Assembly (NCBI GenBank): GCA_046052705.1
Contig: JBJOLU010000144.1
Span: forward strand, 1-7,762
Source: JBBATK01 sp046052705
GTDB taxonomy: Bacteria; Bacteroidota; Ignavibacteria; Kapaibacteriales; NICIL-2
Length of the DNA: 7,762 bases
Reading direction: 5' to 3'
Shown: in pieces, positions 1 to 6,526 of the stretch
Numbering within the stretch: position 1 is the stretch's first letter
Layout of the letters: every line of letters begins with the position of its first letter
Notes under the pieces: model-generated
Databases searched by the model: none
Told to the model about the DNA's origin: nothing
What the model saw: the letters and a program-made list of their open reading frames with translations, nothing else
Position numbers and translations under genes: made by a program

Positions 1-53
1 AAAGCGGCTATGCGCTTGCCCTTGCAGAGTTCAATGACCGATTTATCCTGCAT
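1..53 (-). CDS. N-terminal fragment of a gene overlapping the kinase stop; possible response regulator
   Basis: An ATG at 53-51 opens a frame that stays open to the window edge and reads MQDKSVIELCKGKRIAA (17 complete codons). It overlaps the end of the upstream histidine kinase by 11 nt, an arrangement typical of translationally coupled partners. The position directly after a sensor kinase is where a cognate response regulator is expected. A basic stretch such as GKRIAA leading into a hydrophobic strand would suit the first beta strand of a receiver domain. The acidic pocket and phospho-Asp lie outside the window, so the identity is inference from context. No Shine-Dalgarno is obvious because the start lies inside kinase codons. 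It could also be an unrelated gene or a chance frame. Confidence 0.45.
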   Translation of the reverse strand, partial: MQDKSVIELCKGKRIAA

Positions 54-2151
54 AGACAGATTTAGGCAAATGGAAAAATACCGTGGTGCCGGCTCCCACT
101 TCGGAGCTAAGAGTGATATGACCTCCATGAAGGGCCACGGCTCTCTGCATGATCATCGTACCAATTCCGGTACCGCCAAACTGACGGTAGGTAGAAAAAT
201 AGGGTCTGAAAAAATTCGCCTGCGTTTGCTCGTCCATTCCCACGCCGGTATCACGCACAAACAAACTGAACTCTTTGGGCTGCACCTGATACCCAAGTTC
301 TATGGTTCCTGTTTTGTCCGGCAATGCCCGTATGGCATTCTCCACTGCATTGCGAACTGCTCTGGATAACTTCGGCGCATCAATTCTAATCATCACGGGA
401 GTTTTGGGCACACGAACCACAAACGAGATTTCTCCGAACGAGCTGTCGTCGAACTCCTGTACCACCGACGAGTAAAATTGGGCCAAATCAGTTTCACCTG
501 CATGCAGCACTTCGTCGCGGCCTATGCTGACGATATCGCGCACTCGCTGCAGCAAGAGTTTTGATTGATGAATAATACGGCGACGCTGATCCAGGAACAA
601 GGGCGTGGATGACGACGTATCCATTTGTTCGGCGTTCAATCGTATCACGCTCAAATTAGTTTGCATGTCGTGGGCTAGCTGTGCCCAGTTCACGAGTCGC
701 TTACGTTCTAACTCCTCGGTGATATCGATTCCGCTTATCACCATCCCCCTGAAGCCACCGGCAATGCCAAACCACGGCTGGGCGTTGAACAACAGCTCGC
801 GTTCGGAATCGCTACGATGCAGTGCAATGCTACTACTACGAACTTCACGAGCCACAAGAGCAGAGGCCACGAAGCGTTCCACTTCCTGCTGAACATCGCT
901 GTGGCAGTAATAGCTCAGCACTCGCCGAAGCGGAGTGTGGGAGTCCATGGCGAATAACTCACGGGCTTTGTTATTCATCCGCCGAACCTTCATGTTGCGG
1001 TCCACAACAAACGAAACTCCGCGCGAGGTATGCTCAAGCACGTCGCGAAGCAATTGCCGGTACGAGAGCACACGAAAGAACAGAAATCCGAAGGCCAGAG
1101 TAAGCAGTAACCACGGCAGTACCGATGTGGCAAACGCAAACAACGATCGCAGGCGATACCACGCATCCTTAGTCATCGCATAGATCACCGCTTCATGACT
1201 GTCTGCAATGCTCAGGACACCGGCCTGCGGTTCAATGCGAATGTCTTTAGTGCTAAAGGATGCGTCGTGAAGAACGCTAAGCAATCCCTCCGAACCAACA
1301 GCCACAATGCCATTGGCAAAAACGAAAAACGCCGTGTCTGCATATGCTTCTGCGGCAAGGGGATCGGCAAGATCCGGCGGCAAGGGGATCAAACGCGTAG
1401 GCATGAATCCCCGAACATCGCGCACTTCAATGCTCCACGTTGTGGTGCTGTTGGTTGCAATCATTGATGAACGCTGCAGGCTATAAAAAGTAGAGTCGGA
1501 AAAGCATGCTATGCCATTCACCACAGACGACGCTGCCAGAGAGGTCCACGCGCTATTCGCGTAGCGTTCAATACTTGCCATGTTGTCGCTTAAGCTGCAC
1601 AACGTAAGCAAATCGGCCCCTGCGCGTTTGATTGCAATGATTACTCGCGGATATGAATACACATGTAGCCGCCGAAACTGTTGCGAAGAAGAGGCCGGCT
1701 CCAGATACACCACGCTGTCTGCCGTGCACAAAGCTGCATACCCGGATCCGCGAAGAATGCGTGTTACATCGAGCATGCTTCGCACGCTGCGAGTTTCTAT
1801 AGGACGGCTGAAGCCAAGAACAGCGGAATACAATGTGTCGCTTCGCACAAAGAGCAGATACCACGAGGCGTTACGCCACGAAGCAAAGAGCAGAGAGTCT
1901 GCTTGAATAGTGGCTTGTACCACCTTGCCCGAAAATGTTGAACTCAAATGTATACTACCCGGCTCGGCGCTATGCTTCAATGCAACGCTACGCCCGGTGG
2001 CACTATCTATGCACACAGTTGTGGCCTGCCCTAACGAGATACGTTCTTGAACAGAGAGTGTAAAGGGCATTGGATCCTGCTCGGCATGCAACGTACTCGT
2101 TACACAGAGTGTGCACGCAAGAATCACCAGCATGGAAACAGTACTTTTCAA
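43..2151 (-). CDS. Membrane sensor histidine kinase: extracytoplasmic beta-rich domain, one TM helix, PAS, HisKA, HATPase
   Basis: Two-component sensor of about 702 residues from the TTG start chosen here. Residues 1-23 look like a signal peptide (KSTVSMLVILACTL core, likely cut after TLHA). About 300 residues of beta-rich sequence follow without a recognised family; the spacing of hydrophobic strands suggests a propeller-like periplasmic sensor. A single TM helix sits near 338-361 (FATSVLPWLLLTLAFGFLFF). Then come a PAS-like domain (about 366-481, ending in the typical GIDITEEL) and a dimerisation/phosphoacceptor helix with the H-box LAHDMQTNL (His about 494). The catalytic domain has the N-box RNAVENAIRAL (Asn about 605), G1 box VRDTGVGMD (Asp about 634), F-box FFRPYFST and G2 box GGTGIGTM. 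All ATP-binding boxes are present, so it should be active. The last domains resemble NtrB-type kinases. It is coupled to ispF upstream, and a possible partner regulator begins inside its 3' end. The ligand cannot be inferred. Confidence 0.9.
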   Translation of the reverse strand: MKSTVSMLVILACTLCVTSTLHAEQDPMPFTLSVQERISLGQATTVCIDSATGRSVALKHSAEPGSIHLSSTFSGKVVQATIQADSLLFASWRNASWYLLFVRSDTLYSAVLGFSRPIETRSVRSMLDVTRILRGSGYAALCTADSVVYLEPASSSQQFRRLHVYSYPRVIIAIKRAGADLLTLCSLSDNMASIERYANSAWTSLAASSVVNGIACFSDSTFYSLQRSSMIATNSTTTWSIEVRDVRGFMPTRLIPLPPDLADPLAAEAYADTAFFVFANGIVAVGSEGLLSVLHDASFSTKDIRIEPQAGVLSIADSHEAVIYAMTKDAWYRLRSLFAFATSVLPWLLLTLAFGFLFFRVLSYRQLLRDVLEHTSRGVSFVVDRNMKVRRMNNKARELFAMDSHTPLRRVLSYYCHSDVQQEVERFVASALVAREVRSSSIALHRSDSERELLFNAQPWFGIAGGFRGMVISGIDITEELERKRLVNWAQLAHDMQTNLSVIRLNAEQMDTSSSTPLFLDQRRRIIHQSKLLLQRVRDIVSIGRDEVLHAGETDLAQFYSSVVQEFDDSSFGEISFVVRVPKTPVMIRIDAPKLSRAVRNAVENAIRALPDKTGTIELGYQVQPKEFSLFVRDTGVGMDEQTQANFFRPYFSTYRQFGGTGIGTMIMQRAVALHGGHITLSSEVGAGTTVFFHLPKSVYAG

Positions 2152-2621
2152 TGCTCCTCCGTTAGCTGGCACACGCAATAGCAGGCCACGCCCTCACCTC
2201 TGCCAATAAAGCCCAGCTTCTCGGCAGTTGTGGCTTTGATGTTCACACGGTTTTCCGGGAGCGAAAGCAGGCTCGCGATGGTGGATCGCATACGCTGTTT
2301 GTACGGAAGAATCTTCGGCGCCTCAAGAGTAAGAGCAATGTCGGCATTCACAATGTGCAGGTTGTGGCTTTGGAGCAGGGAACATACGTGCAGAACAAAC
2401 TTCGAGCTGGGAGCGTCTTTCCATTGCGGGTCGGTATCCGGGAAATGCTCGCCGATATCACCGAGTCCCGCTGCACCGAGCAGGGCATCGCACAAGGCAT
2501 GAAGTACCACATCTCCGTCGCTGTGGGCAACAGTACCTATGGGAGATTCAATGGAAACGCCACCCAACACCAGTGTTTCGCCGGGCGCGAGCCTATGAAC
2601 ATCGTAGCCAAAACCTGTCAT
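2148..2621 (-). CDS. ispF: 2-C-methyl-D-erythritol 2,4-cyclodiphosphate synthase
   Basis: This is the fifth enzyme of the MEP isoprenoid pathway. It converts CDP-methylerythritol 2-phosphate to methylerythritol 2,4-cyclodiphosphate with release of CMP, and works as a cytoplasmic homotrimer. The 157-residue length is normal for the family. The N-terminal GYDVHR motif supplies metal ligands Asp7 and His9, and HSDGDVVLHALCDALLGAAGLGDIG (from residue 33) supplies the third ligand, His41, and part of the substrate pocket. PDTDP (61-65) and KATTAEKLGFIGRGEG (129-144) complete the signature. The ATG at 2621 puts GYDVH at its usual distance from the N terminus; no clear Shine-Dalgarno precedes it. 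It is not fused to IspD. It is the first gene of a leftward operon whose next gene, a sensor kinase, is coupled through a TTGA overlap. Confidence 0.97.
   Translation of the reverse strand: MTGFGYDVHRLAPGETLVLGGVSIESPIGTVAHSDGDVVLHALCDALLGAAGLGDIGEHFPDTDPQWKDAPSSKFVLHVCSLLQSHNLHIVNADIALTLEAPKILPYKQRMRSTIASLLSLPENRVNIKATTAEKLGFIGRGEGVACYCVCQLTEEH
2156..2160 (-). promoter_or_regulatory. Shine-Dalgarno deciding the kinase TTG start
   Basis: On the minus strand GGAGG lies four nucleotides before a TTG at 2151-2149 that overlaps the ispF TGA (2150-2148) as TTGA. The frame is also open from an earlier TTG at 2178, but that start lies inside ispF, has no such site, and would put MRVPANGGA before the signal peptide. 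An ATG at 2133 is too far from the site and would remove the lysine of the signal peptide n-region. TTG at 2151 is therefore preferred. Confidence 0.7.
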
Positions 2622-2689
2622 GAAAAAGAGTGGAGTAGTTGTGAATAACCTATTGAAAAAAGCACTGAAGGAAGCATGTATTTTGCGTC
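2622..2689. promoter_or_regulatory. Divergent ispF / xseA intergenic spacer
   Basis: These 68 bp separate two divergent start codons, so promoters for both directions must lie here or inside the genes. The spacer is A/T-richer than its surroundings. On the plus strand TTGAAA (2653-2658) and TATTTT (2679-2684) resemble -35 and -10 elements, but they are 20 bp apart and too near the xseA ATG to be convincing. The purine stretch GAAGGAAG (2667-2674) is rather far (15 nt) from that ATG to be its ribosome site. No strong operator palindrome was seen. Confidence 0.35.
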
Positions 2690-3925
2690 ATGATCACGAA
2701 CGAACTAACGGTTACTCTGCTTACCAGACTTCTGCAAGAAGTAATAGAGGAACCATTCCGACACGTGCGAGTGGTTGGCGAGATAACCAACTACAAGCGA
2801 GCTGCATCCGGGCACCATTATTTCACGCTAAAGGACGAGCTTGCGCAGATCCAGTGCGTGATGTGGAATTCGCGTCCCGTGCAGTCGCCGCTGTCCGATG
2901 GCATGCGGGTGATTGTTACGGGAAGAATCACCGTATACGCCCAGCGCGGAAACTATCAGATAGACTGCTCATCCGTGGCACCGGCAGGCATAGGAGAACT
3001 CTATATCGCCTTCGAAAAACTCAAGCAAGAATTACTCACGCTGGGATACTTCGAACGCGAGCGCAAAAAGTCTATACCCGGCTTTCCGCAAAACATTGGC
3101 ATTGCTACCTCTGCATCGGGGGCTGTGCTCCACGATATTCTCACCACACTGAACGATCGCATGCCGTCGGCGCATGTGTTTTTCCGGCCCACCCTTGTGC
3201 AGGGACAGGGTAGTGTGGAAGACATTGTGCGAGCAATCAAAGATCTCCACGAATATCCCTGCGATGTGATCATCGTTGGTCGCGGAGGAGGATCGTTGGA
3301 GGACTTGTGGTCCTTCAATACTCGTCCCGTTGCCGATGCAATATACAACGCTCGCATACCAATCATTTCCGCTGTTGGCCACGAGACGGATACATCCATT
3401 GCCGATATGGTGGCCGACTTGCGCGCCCCTACGCCTTCGCTGGCAGCCGTGGCTTGTACACCGGTTACCTACGGTGATTACCTGATGCACATCGATCAAA
3501 TCGCCGTGGACCTAGGCGACATGGTGCGGGGCACAATTGCCACCATAGCTCAGCAGGCGGAAGAGTGGTACGACGGCACTATCGAGACCCTTGTGCGCAC
3601 CACCATGCGTTCTCATAGTGCGACGTTGGATACGTATGTGCGAAGCAGCGGACGGGCCTTGAACTACGCCATGCAGTCCATGAGGCAACGCACTTTACAT
3701 GCCGGGCAGCTGCTGCAATCATTGCGTCCTCTTGCGCCACTGGACAGAGGTTTCGCTCTTGTATATAGTGATAACAAGGTGGTGCGAAGCGTCGATTCGT
3801 TGGAACCGGGCCAGGTTGTGCAGATACGGCGCGCTGAGAGCACTAGCACCGCAATAGTGCAGAGTAGCGAGTCGAATACAGACAAGAATACAGACAAGAA
3901 TTCTGACAAGAATGCAAAAGCGTAA
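2690..3925 (+). CDS. xseA: Exodeoxyribonuclease VII large subunit
   Basis: This is the catalytic subunit of exonuclease VII, which degrades single-stranded DNA to oligonucleotides from either end in complex with several XseB subunits. Residues 1-100 form the OB-fold DNA-binding domain (VRVVGEITNYKRAASGHHYFTLKD, then the CVMW strand). The catalytic core at about 125-255 carries IGIATSASGAVLHDIL, VGRGGGSLEDLWSFN and ISAVGHETDTSIADMVADLR followed by APTPS. Residues matching the E. coli set Asp155, Arg205, His238 and Asp241 are present as Asp149, Arg198, His231 and Asp234. A helical region follows, then the conserved C-terminal LRPLAPLDRGFALV segment. At 411 residues it is somewhat shorter than the roughly 450-residue E. 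coli protein, mainly in the helical part. The C terminus ends in a low-complexity NTDK repeat. xseB begins 43 nt downstream. Confidence 0.97.
   Translation: MITNELTVTLLTRLLQEVIEEPFRHVRVVGEITNYKRAASGHHYFTLKDELAQIQCVMWNSRPVQSPLSDGMRVIVTGRITVYAQRGNYQIDCSSVAPAGIGELYIAFEKLKQELLTLGYFERERKKSIPGFPQNIGIATSASGAVLHDILTTLNDRMPSAHVFFRPTLVQGQGSVEDIVRAIKDLHEYPCDVIIVGRGGGSLEDLWSFNTRPVADAIYNARIPIISAVGHETDTSIADMVADLRAPTPSLAAVACTPVTYGDYLMHIDQIAVDLGDMVRGTIATIAQQAEEWYDGTIETLVRTTMRSHSATLDTYVRSSGRALNYAMQSMRQRTLHAGQLLQSLRPLAPLDRGFALVYSDNKVVRSVDSLEPGQVVQIRRAESTSTAIVQSSESNTDKNTDKNSDKNAKA
3875..3922 (+). repeat. 12-nt in-frame tandem repeat at the xseA 3' end
   Basis: Two exact copies of AATACAGACAAG (3875-3886, 3887-3898) are followed by a diverged third (AATTCTGACAAG, 3899-3910) and a degenerate fourth (AATGCAAAAGCG, 3911-3922) just before the TAA. 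They encode NTDK-NTDK-NSDK-NAKA, a charged and probably disordered tail beyond the conserved XseA domain. The pattern fits replication slippage. A role in function is not evident. Confidence 0.9.
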
Positions 3926-3968
3926 AAAATCAGGAATGCAATCGTAAAAACGATAAAAGGAAAAGATA

Positions 3969-4184
3969 ATGGCGAAAAAAGTTAAAAACTTCGAGGATAA
4001 CCTTGCTCGGTTGCAAGAAATTCAAGCTTCGCTGGAACAAGGCGATTTACCGATCGAGGTGATGCTCGAGGCCTATGAAGAGGGAATGAAGCTTGTGGCC
4101 GACATGCAGAGTTATTTGGAGAATGCGCAGCAGAAGGTAACGGACATTACCAAGAAGTATGCGCAGGAAGATGAGGAGGTGTAG
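3969..4184 (+). CDS. xseB: Exodeoxyribonuclease VII small subunit
   Basis: Small all-helical partner of XseA; several copies wrap the XseA helical region and are needed for activity. The 71 residues match the family in length and pattern: FEDNLARLQEIQASLEQGD (helix 1 with the LEQGDLP turn), then VMLEAYEEGMKLVADMQSYL (helix 2 with the hallmark YEEGMKL), then NAQQKVTDI. A purine-rich ribosome site (AAGGAAAAG, 3957-3965) stands just before the ATG. The 43-nt gap after xseA contains only a weak 5-bp hairpin (3941-3954), so the two genes should share a transcript. It ends in an acidic tail, EDEEV, and converges on the leftward MEMO gene 19 nt away. Confidence 0.96.
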   Translation: MAKKVKNFEDNLARLQEIQASLEQGDLPIEVMLEAYEEGMKLVADMQSYLENAQQKVTDITKKYAQEDEEV

Positions 4185-4189
4185 TTGAC

Positions 4190-4215
4190 GCCGGTGGCAT
4201 TTCTTACCACCAGGC
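4190..4215. terminator. Imperfect hairpin between convergent xseB and MEMO genes
   Basis: GCCGGTGG (4190-4197) can pair with CCACC-A-GGC (4207-4215) around a 9-nt loop, giving eight pairs with one bulged A. It spans the 19-nt gap between the convergent stop codons and enters the last codons of the MEMO gene. The site is right for a bidirectional terminator, but neither side has a T-run, so intrinsic termination is not well supported. It may act only as a 3' stabilising stem or may be chance. Confidence 0.3.
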
Positions 4216-5430
4216 AGCACTGCCAAAGGTAACAGCCGAGCCAGTGGGCGCATCGTTCCATTGGTTATACCCCAGAGCCACTCCGGAGCTCATCCCCGCG
4301 GTAGACTGCAATGCATGGAGCATTGTCCAAACCGGAGGCAGTCCGCAGATACGGCGGCGATCGCCGTTGAGGGCAATACCGGAAAAAACATCGCGAGCGG
4401 AACCTTTTACTATGGAGTTCATGATTTCGAAATCTTCAGAACGCAGAGTATCCAGCATTGCTTCGGCATCCCAATCATCGCCGAAACGCCGCCCCACATG
4501 CGCTAAGTCACCGCTTACCACCCACAGGGCCTTGCGCCCGCTTTCGTGCACCACAGCCTTGAGCGCTTCCATGAAAGCTTGAACCTTGGCATGTTGATGC
4601 GGCTCCTTTTGGCGGCGCACATGGTCGCCGAAGGATGTTACCAGAACAGGTAGTATGGTGAAGCTTCTCCGGGGAAACAGATGCTGTAGAAAGAGGTGGT
4701 GAAATTCTAACGAATGTTCCGGAGCGTGAGCAATATCGTTGCGGGTAAGCGGCACAGAGCATTGCTCGTGGAGCTTCTCTACCAACTCTACATCGGTTCG
4801 CAGCAATCCCAGCGGTGTTTCGAAACTCTTGGTGGTAAGGATAAACTGATCCTGCCAACCATAGTGCGAGGTACCAATGTGTACCACTAGATCGAAATCG
4901 CTTTCGCGAATAGCGTTGAAGGGCGCGGCATAGATTTCTTTGTCTACACGGAAGTCTATGTGGGGCGCTAGAATGGCCTTAGCATTTGCCGGATAGCTTC
5001 GCTGCGGCGACATCGCGAGAATCTCATCAAGGAAGGTTCGCAAATCGTCGGCCTGATCCGGGTAGCACACTCCCGCGCATACTGCGGGGCGTATGTCGGA
5101 ATCCAAAAAACTCTTGGTATCGAAATACTGCTCACTCTCCAGTAGACAGGCTTCGTCCAATGCCTGTATAAACGCCGCTAACTCTTGCAGCCCGGCAGAT
5201 ACACTCAGTTCTTCATTCTCTGCGTTCAACTCTGAATATAGAGAGTGAATTGTATGCTCGCCATGGAGCTTTTCCAGAATGCGAAGCATGGGCGCTTCGA
5301 GCATAATGTTCTCTTCGGCAATTCCCTCGCTGTCGCTGATAATGATAACGTCCTCGCCATTGTAGGTGCCAAGGACTATCTCCAGATTGGAGCGTAAAGC
5401 CGGCAAGGGATCGCGGAAATTCAGAGGCAT
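4204..5430 (-). CDS. MEMO-family protein (AmmeMemoRadiSam protein B type) with extra N-terminal PqqD-like domain
   Basis: Residues 114-408 are a MEMO-family domain, related in fold to class III nonheme-iron extradiol dioxygenases. Its biochemical role in bacteria is unsettled. Landmarks are RPAVCAGVCYPDQADDL (the family opening), LAPHIDF (His157), HIGTSHYG (His189), PEHSLEFHHLFLQHLFP, VVSGDLAHVGRRFG and RRICGLPPV (Cys362). By alignment His157, His189 and Cys362 match the human MEMO1 metal ligands His49, His81 and Cys244, so the metal site is intact. Residues 1-110 are not part of the usual roughly 270-300-residue family. The pattern LRILEKLHGEHTIHSLYSEL, then LAAFIQALDEACLLES resembles the winged-helix PqqD/RRE fold (inference). 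The ATG lies 3 nt after the stop of the small membrane protein gene, so translation is coupled. No AMMECR1 or radical-SAM partner is visible in the window. Confidence 0.85.
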   Translation of the reverse strand: MPLNFRDPLPALRSNLEIVLGTYNGEDVIIISDSEGIAEENIMLEAPMLRILEKLHGEHTIHSLYSELNAENEELSVSAGLQELAAFIQALDEACLLESEQYFDTKSFLDSDIRPAVCAGVCYPDQADDLRTFLDEILAMSPQRSYPANAKAILAPHIDFRVDKEIYAAPFNAIRESDFDLVVHIGTSHYGWQDQFILTTKSFETPLGLLRTDVELVEKLHEQCSVPLTRNDIAHAPEHSLEFHHLFLQHLFPRRSFTILPVLVTSFGDHVRRQKEPHQHAKVQAFMEALKAVVHESGRKALWVVSGDLAHVGRRFGDDWDAEAMLDTLRSEDFEIMNSIVKGSARDVFSGIALNGDRRRICGLPPVWTMLHALQSTAGMSSGVALGYNQWNDAPTGSAVTFGSAAWW

Positions 5431-5433
5431 GAG

Positions 5434-5661
5434 TTATTGGATATTTGCTTCATCGAAACGGCGTTCTATGCGCTTCGCAAAAGCTATGAACGCAATTCCG
5501 GCTGCCGCGAATACAATACCGGCTAGAAGCAGCCAGTAGTTCGGAGCTGTGGGGTTAAGCTGTTGTAGCACAAAGAAGGTGATGAGCATGATCAACGCGG
5601 AGAGAAAATTCGCTCCAACAATGAACTTCTTTGCTTTGTTGAGATTTGCACGGGCAGACAT
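5434..5661 (-). CDS. Small two-helix membrane protein, unknown function
   Basis: A 75-residue protein with a basic N terminus (MSARANLNKAKK), TM helix 1 at about 13-33 (FIVGANFLSALIMLITFFVL), a short loop around NPTAPNY, TM helix 2 at about 42-62 (YWLLLAGIVFAAAGIAFIAF) and a charged C-terminal tail (AKRIERRFDEANIQ). By the positive-inside rule both ends should face the cytoplasm, making a helical hairpin in the inner membrane. A good Shine-Dalgarno, tight spacing from dapD (8 nt) and to the MEMO gene (3 nt), and sensible amphipathic ends support a real gene. I do not recognise the family. Its fixed place before the MEMO gene might mean a partner role, but that is speculation. Confidence 0.8.
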   Translation of the reverse strand: MSARANLNKAKKFIVGANFLSALIMLITFFVLQQLNPTAPNYWLLLAGIVFAAAGIAFIAFAKRIERRFDEANIQ

Positions 5662-5665
5662 AAAT

Positions 5666-5671
5666 TCTCCT
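5666..5671 (-). promoter_or_regulatory. Shine-Dalgarno of the small membrane protein gene
   Basis: AGGAGA on the minus strand lies four nucleotides before the ATG at 5661 and overlaps the dapD TAG stop (5672-5670). It is one of only two strong sites of this kind in the window and supports translation of the 75-residue ORF. Confidence 0.7.
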
Positions 5672-6515
5672 ATCGTAAAGCGCTTTCTAAAGCAGTTCTG
5701 GCATCGGTTTTTTCGTCGCGGTATTTCACGATGATGGGTGTGGAAACGCTCAGGCCATGTTCGGCAGCAAAGTCGCCGGAAATAGTGCGCGTGCCTGCCA
5801 CAACCACTGCCGATGCAGGAATGGTAAGTGGAGCATCGGGGCTGCTGCGATACACGGTCTTATTCACAAGATCGTATACCGGTGTGGAGGCATTGAGGAT
5901 CACACCGCTGCCAAGTACAGCTCTGCTGCGAATCATCACACCTTCGTACACACCGCAATTACCGCCTATCATTACATCGTCTTCAACAATCACGGGATTT
6001 GCGCCGGCCGGCTCAAGAACGCCGCCAATCTGAGCGGCTGCGCTGATGTGCACACGCTTACCAATTTGCGCGCAAGTGCCAACGAGTGCATGAGAATCAA
6101 TCATGGTGCCTTCGTCTACATACGCGCCAATGTTCACATACATGGGCGGCATACAAATCACTCCCGAGGCTAGATAGCAACCGGTACGCACGGCCGATCC
6201 GCCGGGCACTATACGCACGTTGTTCTCGAGTGTGAACGGATGTAGTGGCAGTGTGTGTTTGTCGAAGAACGGCCATCCCTGCATGGATACATCGCGAAGC
6301 TCACCACGTTTAAAGCACAAGAGTATCCCTTGCTTTACCCAAGAGTTTACCGCCCACGTGCCGTCATCTTGGGGCGAGGCAGCGCGAATGGTACCGCTAT
6401 TAAGAGCAGTAATGAACTCCTCCACCAGAGATTCCATGACAGCCGGTGAAAATTGCGAAGCCGAATCACAGGCCCCGAGTATTCGTTCGCGAAGAGAAGA
6501 CCGAAGAGAAGACAT
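5670..6515 (-). CDS. dapD: 2,3,4,5-tetrahydropyridine-2,6-dicarboxylate N-succinyltransferase
   Basis: This enzyme of the succinylase branch of lysine/diaminopimelate synthesis transfers succinyl from succinyl-CoA to tetrahydrodipicolinate; the product feeds lysine and peptidoglycan. It is a cytoplasmic trimer with a left-handed beta-helix. The 281 residues compare with 274 in E. coli. An N-terminal helical domain (about 1-95) is followed by hexapeptide repeats: VRIVPGGSAVRTG, MYVNIGAYVDEGTMIDSHAL, GTCAQIGKRVHISAAAQIGG, VLEPAGANPVIVEDDVMIGG. The YEGVMI motif (Glu191) matches the catalytic glutamate of the family (E. coli Glu189), with Asp140 in GTMID as its partner. The C-terminal ASAVVVAGTR and PIIVKY strands are typical. 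ATG 6515 was chosen because the frame upstream (open to 6980) is antisense-like sequence inside the ureohydrolase gene, and 281 residues fits the family. It starts 11 nt after the ureohydrolase stop, without a clear Shine-Dalgarno. Confidence 0.96.
   Translation of the reverse strand: MSSLRSSLRERILGACDSASQFSPAVMESLVEEFITALNSGTIRAASPQDDGTWAVNSWVKQGILLCFKRGELRDVSMQGWPFFDKHTLPLHPFTLENNVRIVPGGSAVRTGCYLASGVICMPPMYVNIGAYVDEGTMIDSHALVGTCAQIGKRVHISAAAQIGGVLEPAGANPVIVEDDVMIGGNCGVYEGVMIRSRAVLGSGVILNASTPVYDLVNKTVYRSSPDAPLTIPASAVVVAGTRTISGDFAAEHGLSVSTPIIVKYRDEKTDARTALESALR
6490..6513 (-). repeat. Exact 12-nt tandem duplication at the dapD 5' end
   Basis: CGAAGAGAAGAC occurs twice in immediate succession (6490-6501, 6502-6513, plus-strand reading). 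On the coding strand this gives SSLR-SSLR directly after the initiator Met. It is in frame, so it only lengthens the flexible N terminus by four residues. Confidence 0.9.
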
Positions 6516-6526
6516 AGAGAGGCGTA

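Noticed and set aside
10..369. Plus-strand 119-codon frame opposite the kinase ATP-binding domain
   Set aside because: The opposite strand carries conserved N, G1, F and G2 boxes; this frame has no recognisable domain.
2620..3213. Plus-strand 197-codon frame beginning before xseA
   Set aside because: It overlaps xseA in another frame across its OB-fold and core motifs and has Cys/Arg/His-rich composition typical of a shadow frame.
3032..3499. Minus-strand frames opposite xseA
   Set aside because: They sit antisense to the catalytic motifs of XseA and have no ribosome site or recognisable protein features.
3941..3954. ATCGT-AAAA-ACGAT inverted repeat between xseA and xseB
   Set aside because: A 5-bp stem is too weak for a terminator, and it lies inside a two-gene operon whose products form one complex.
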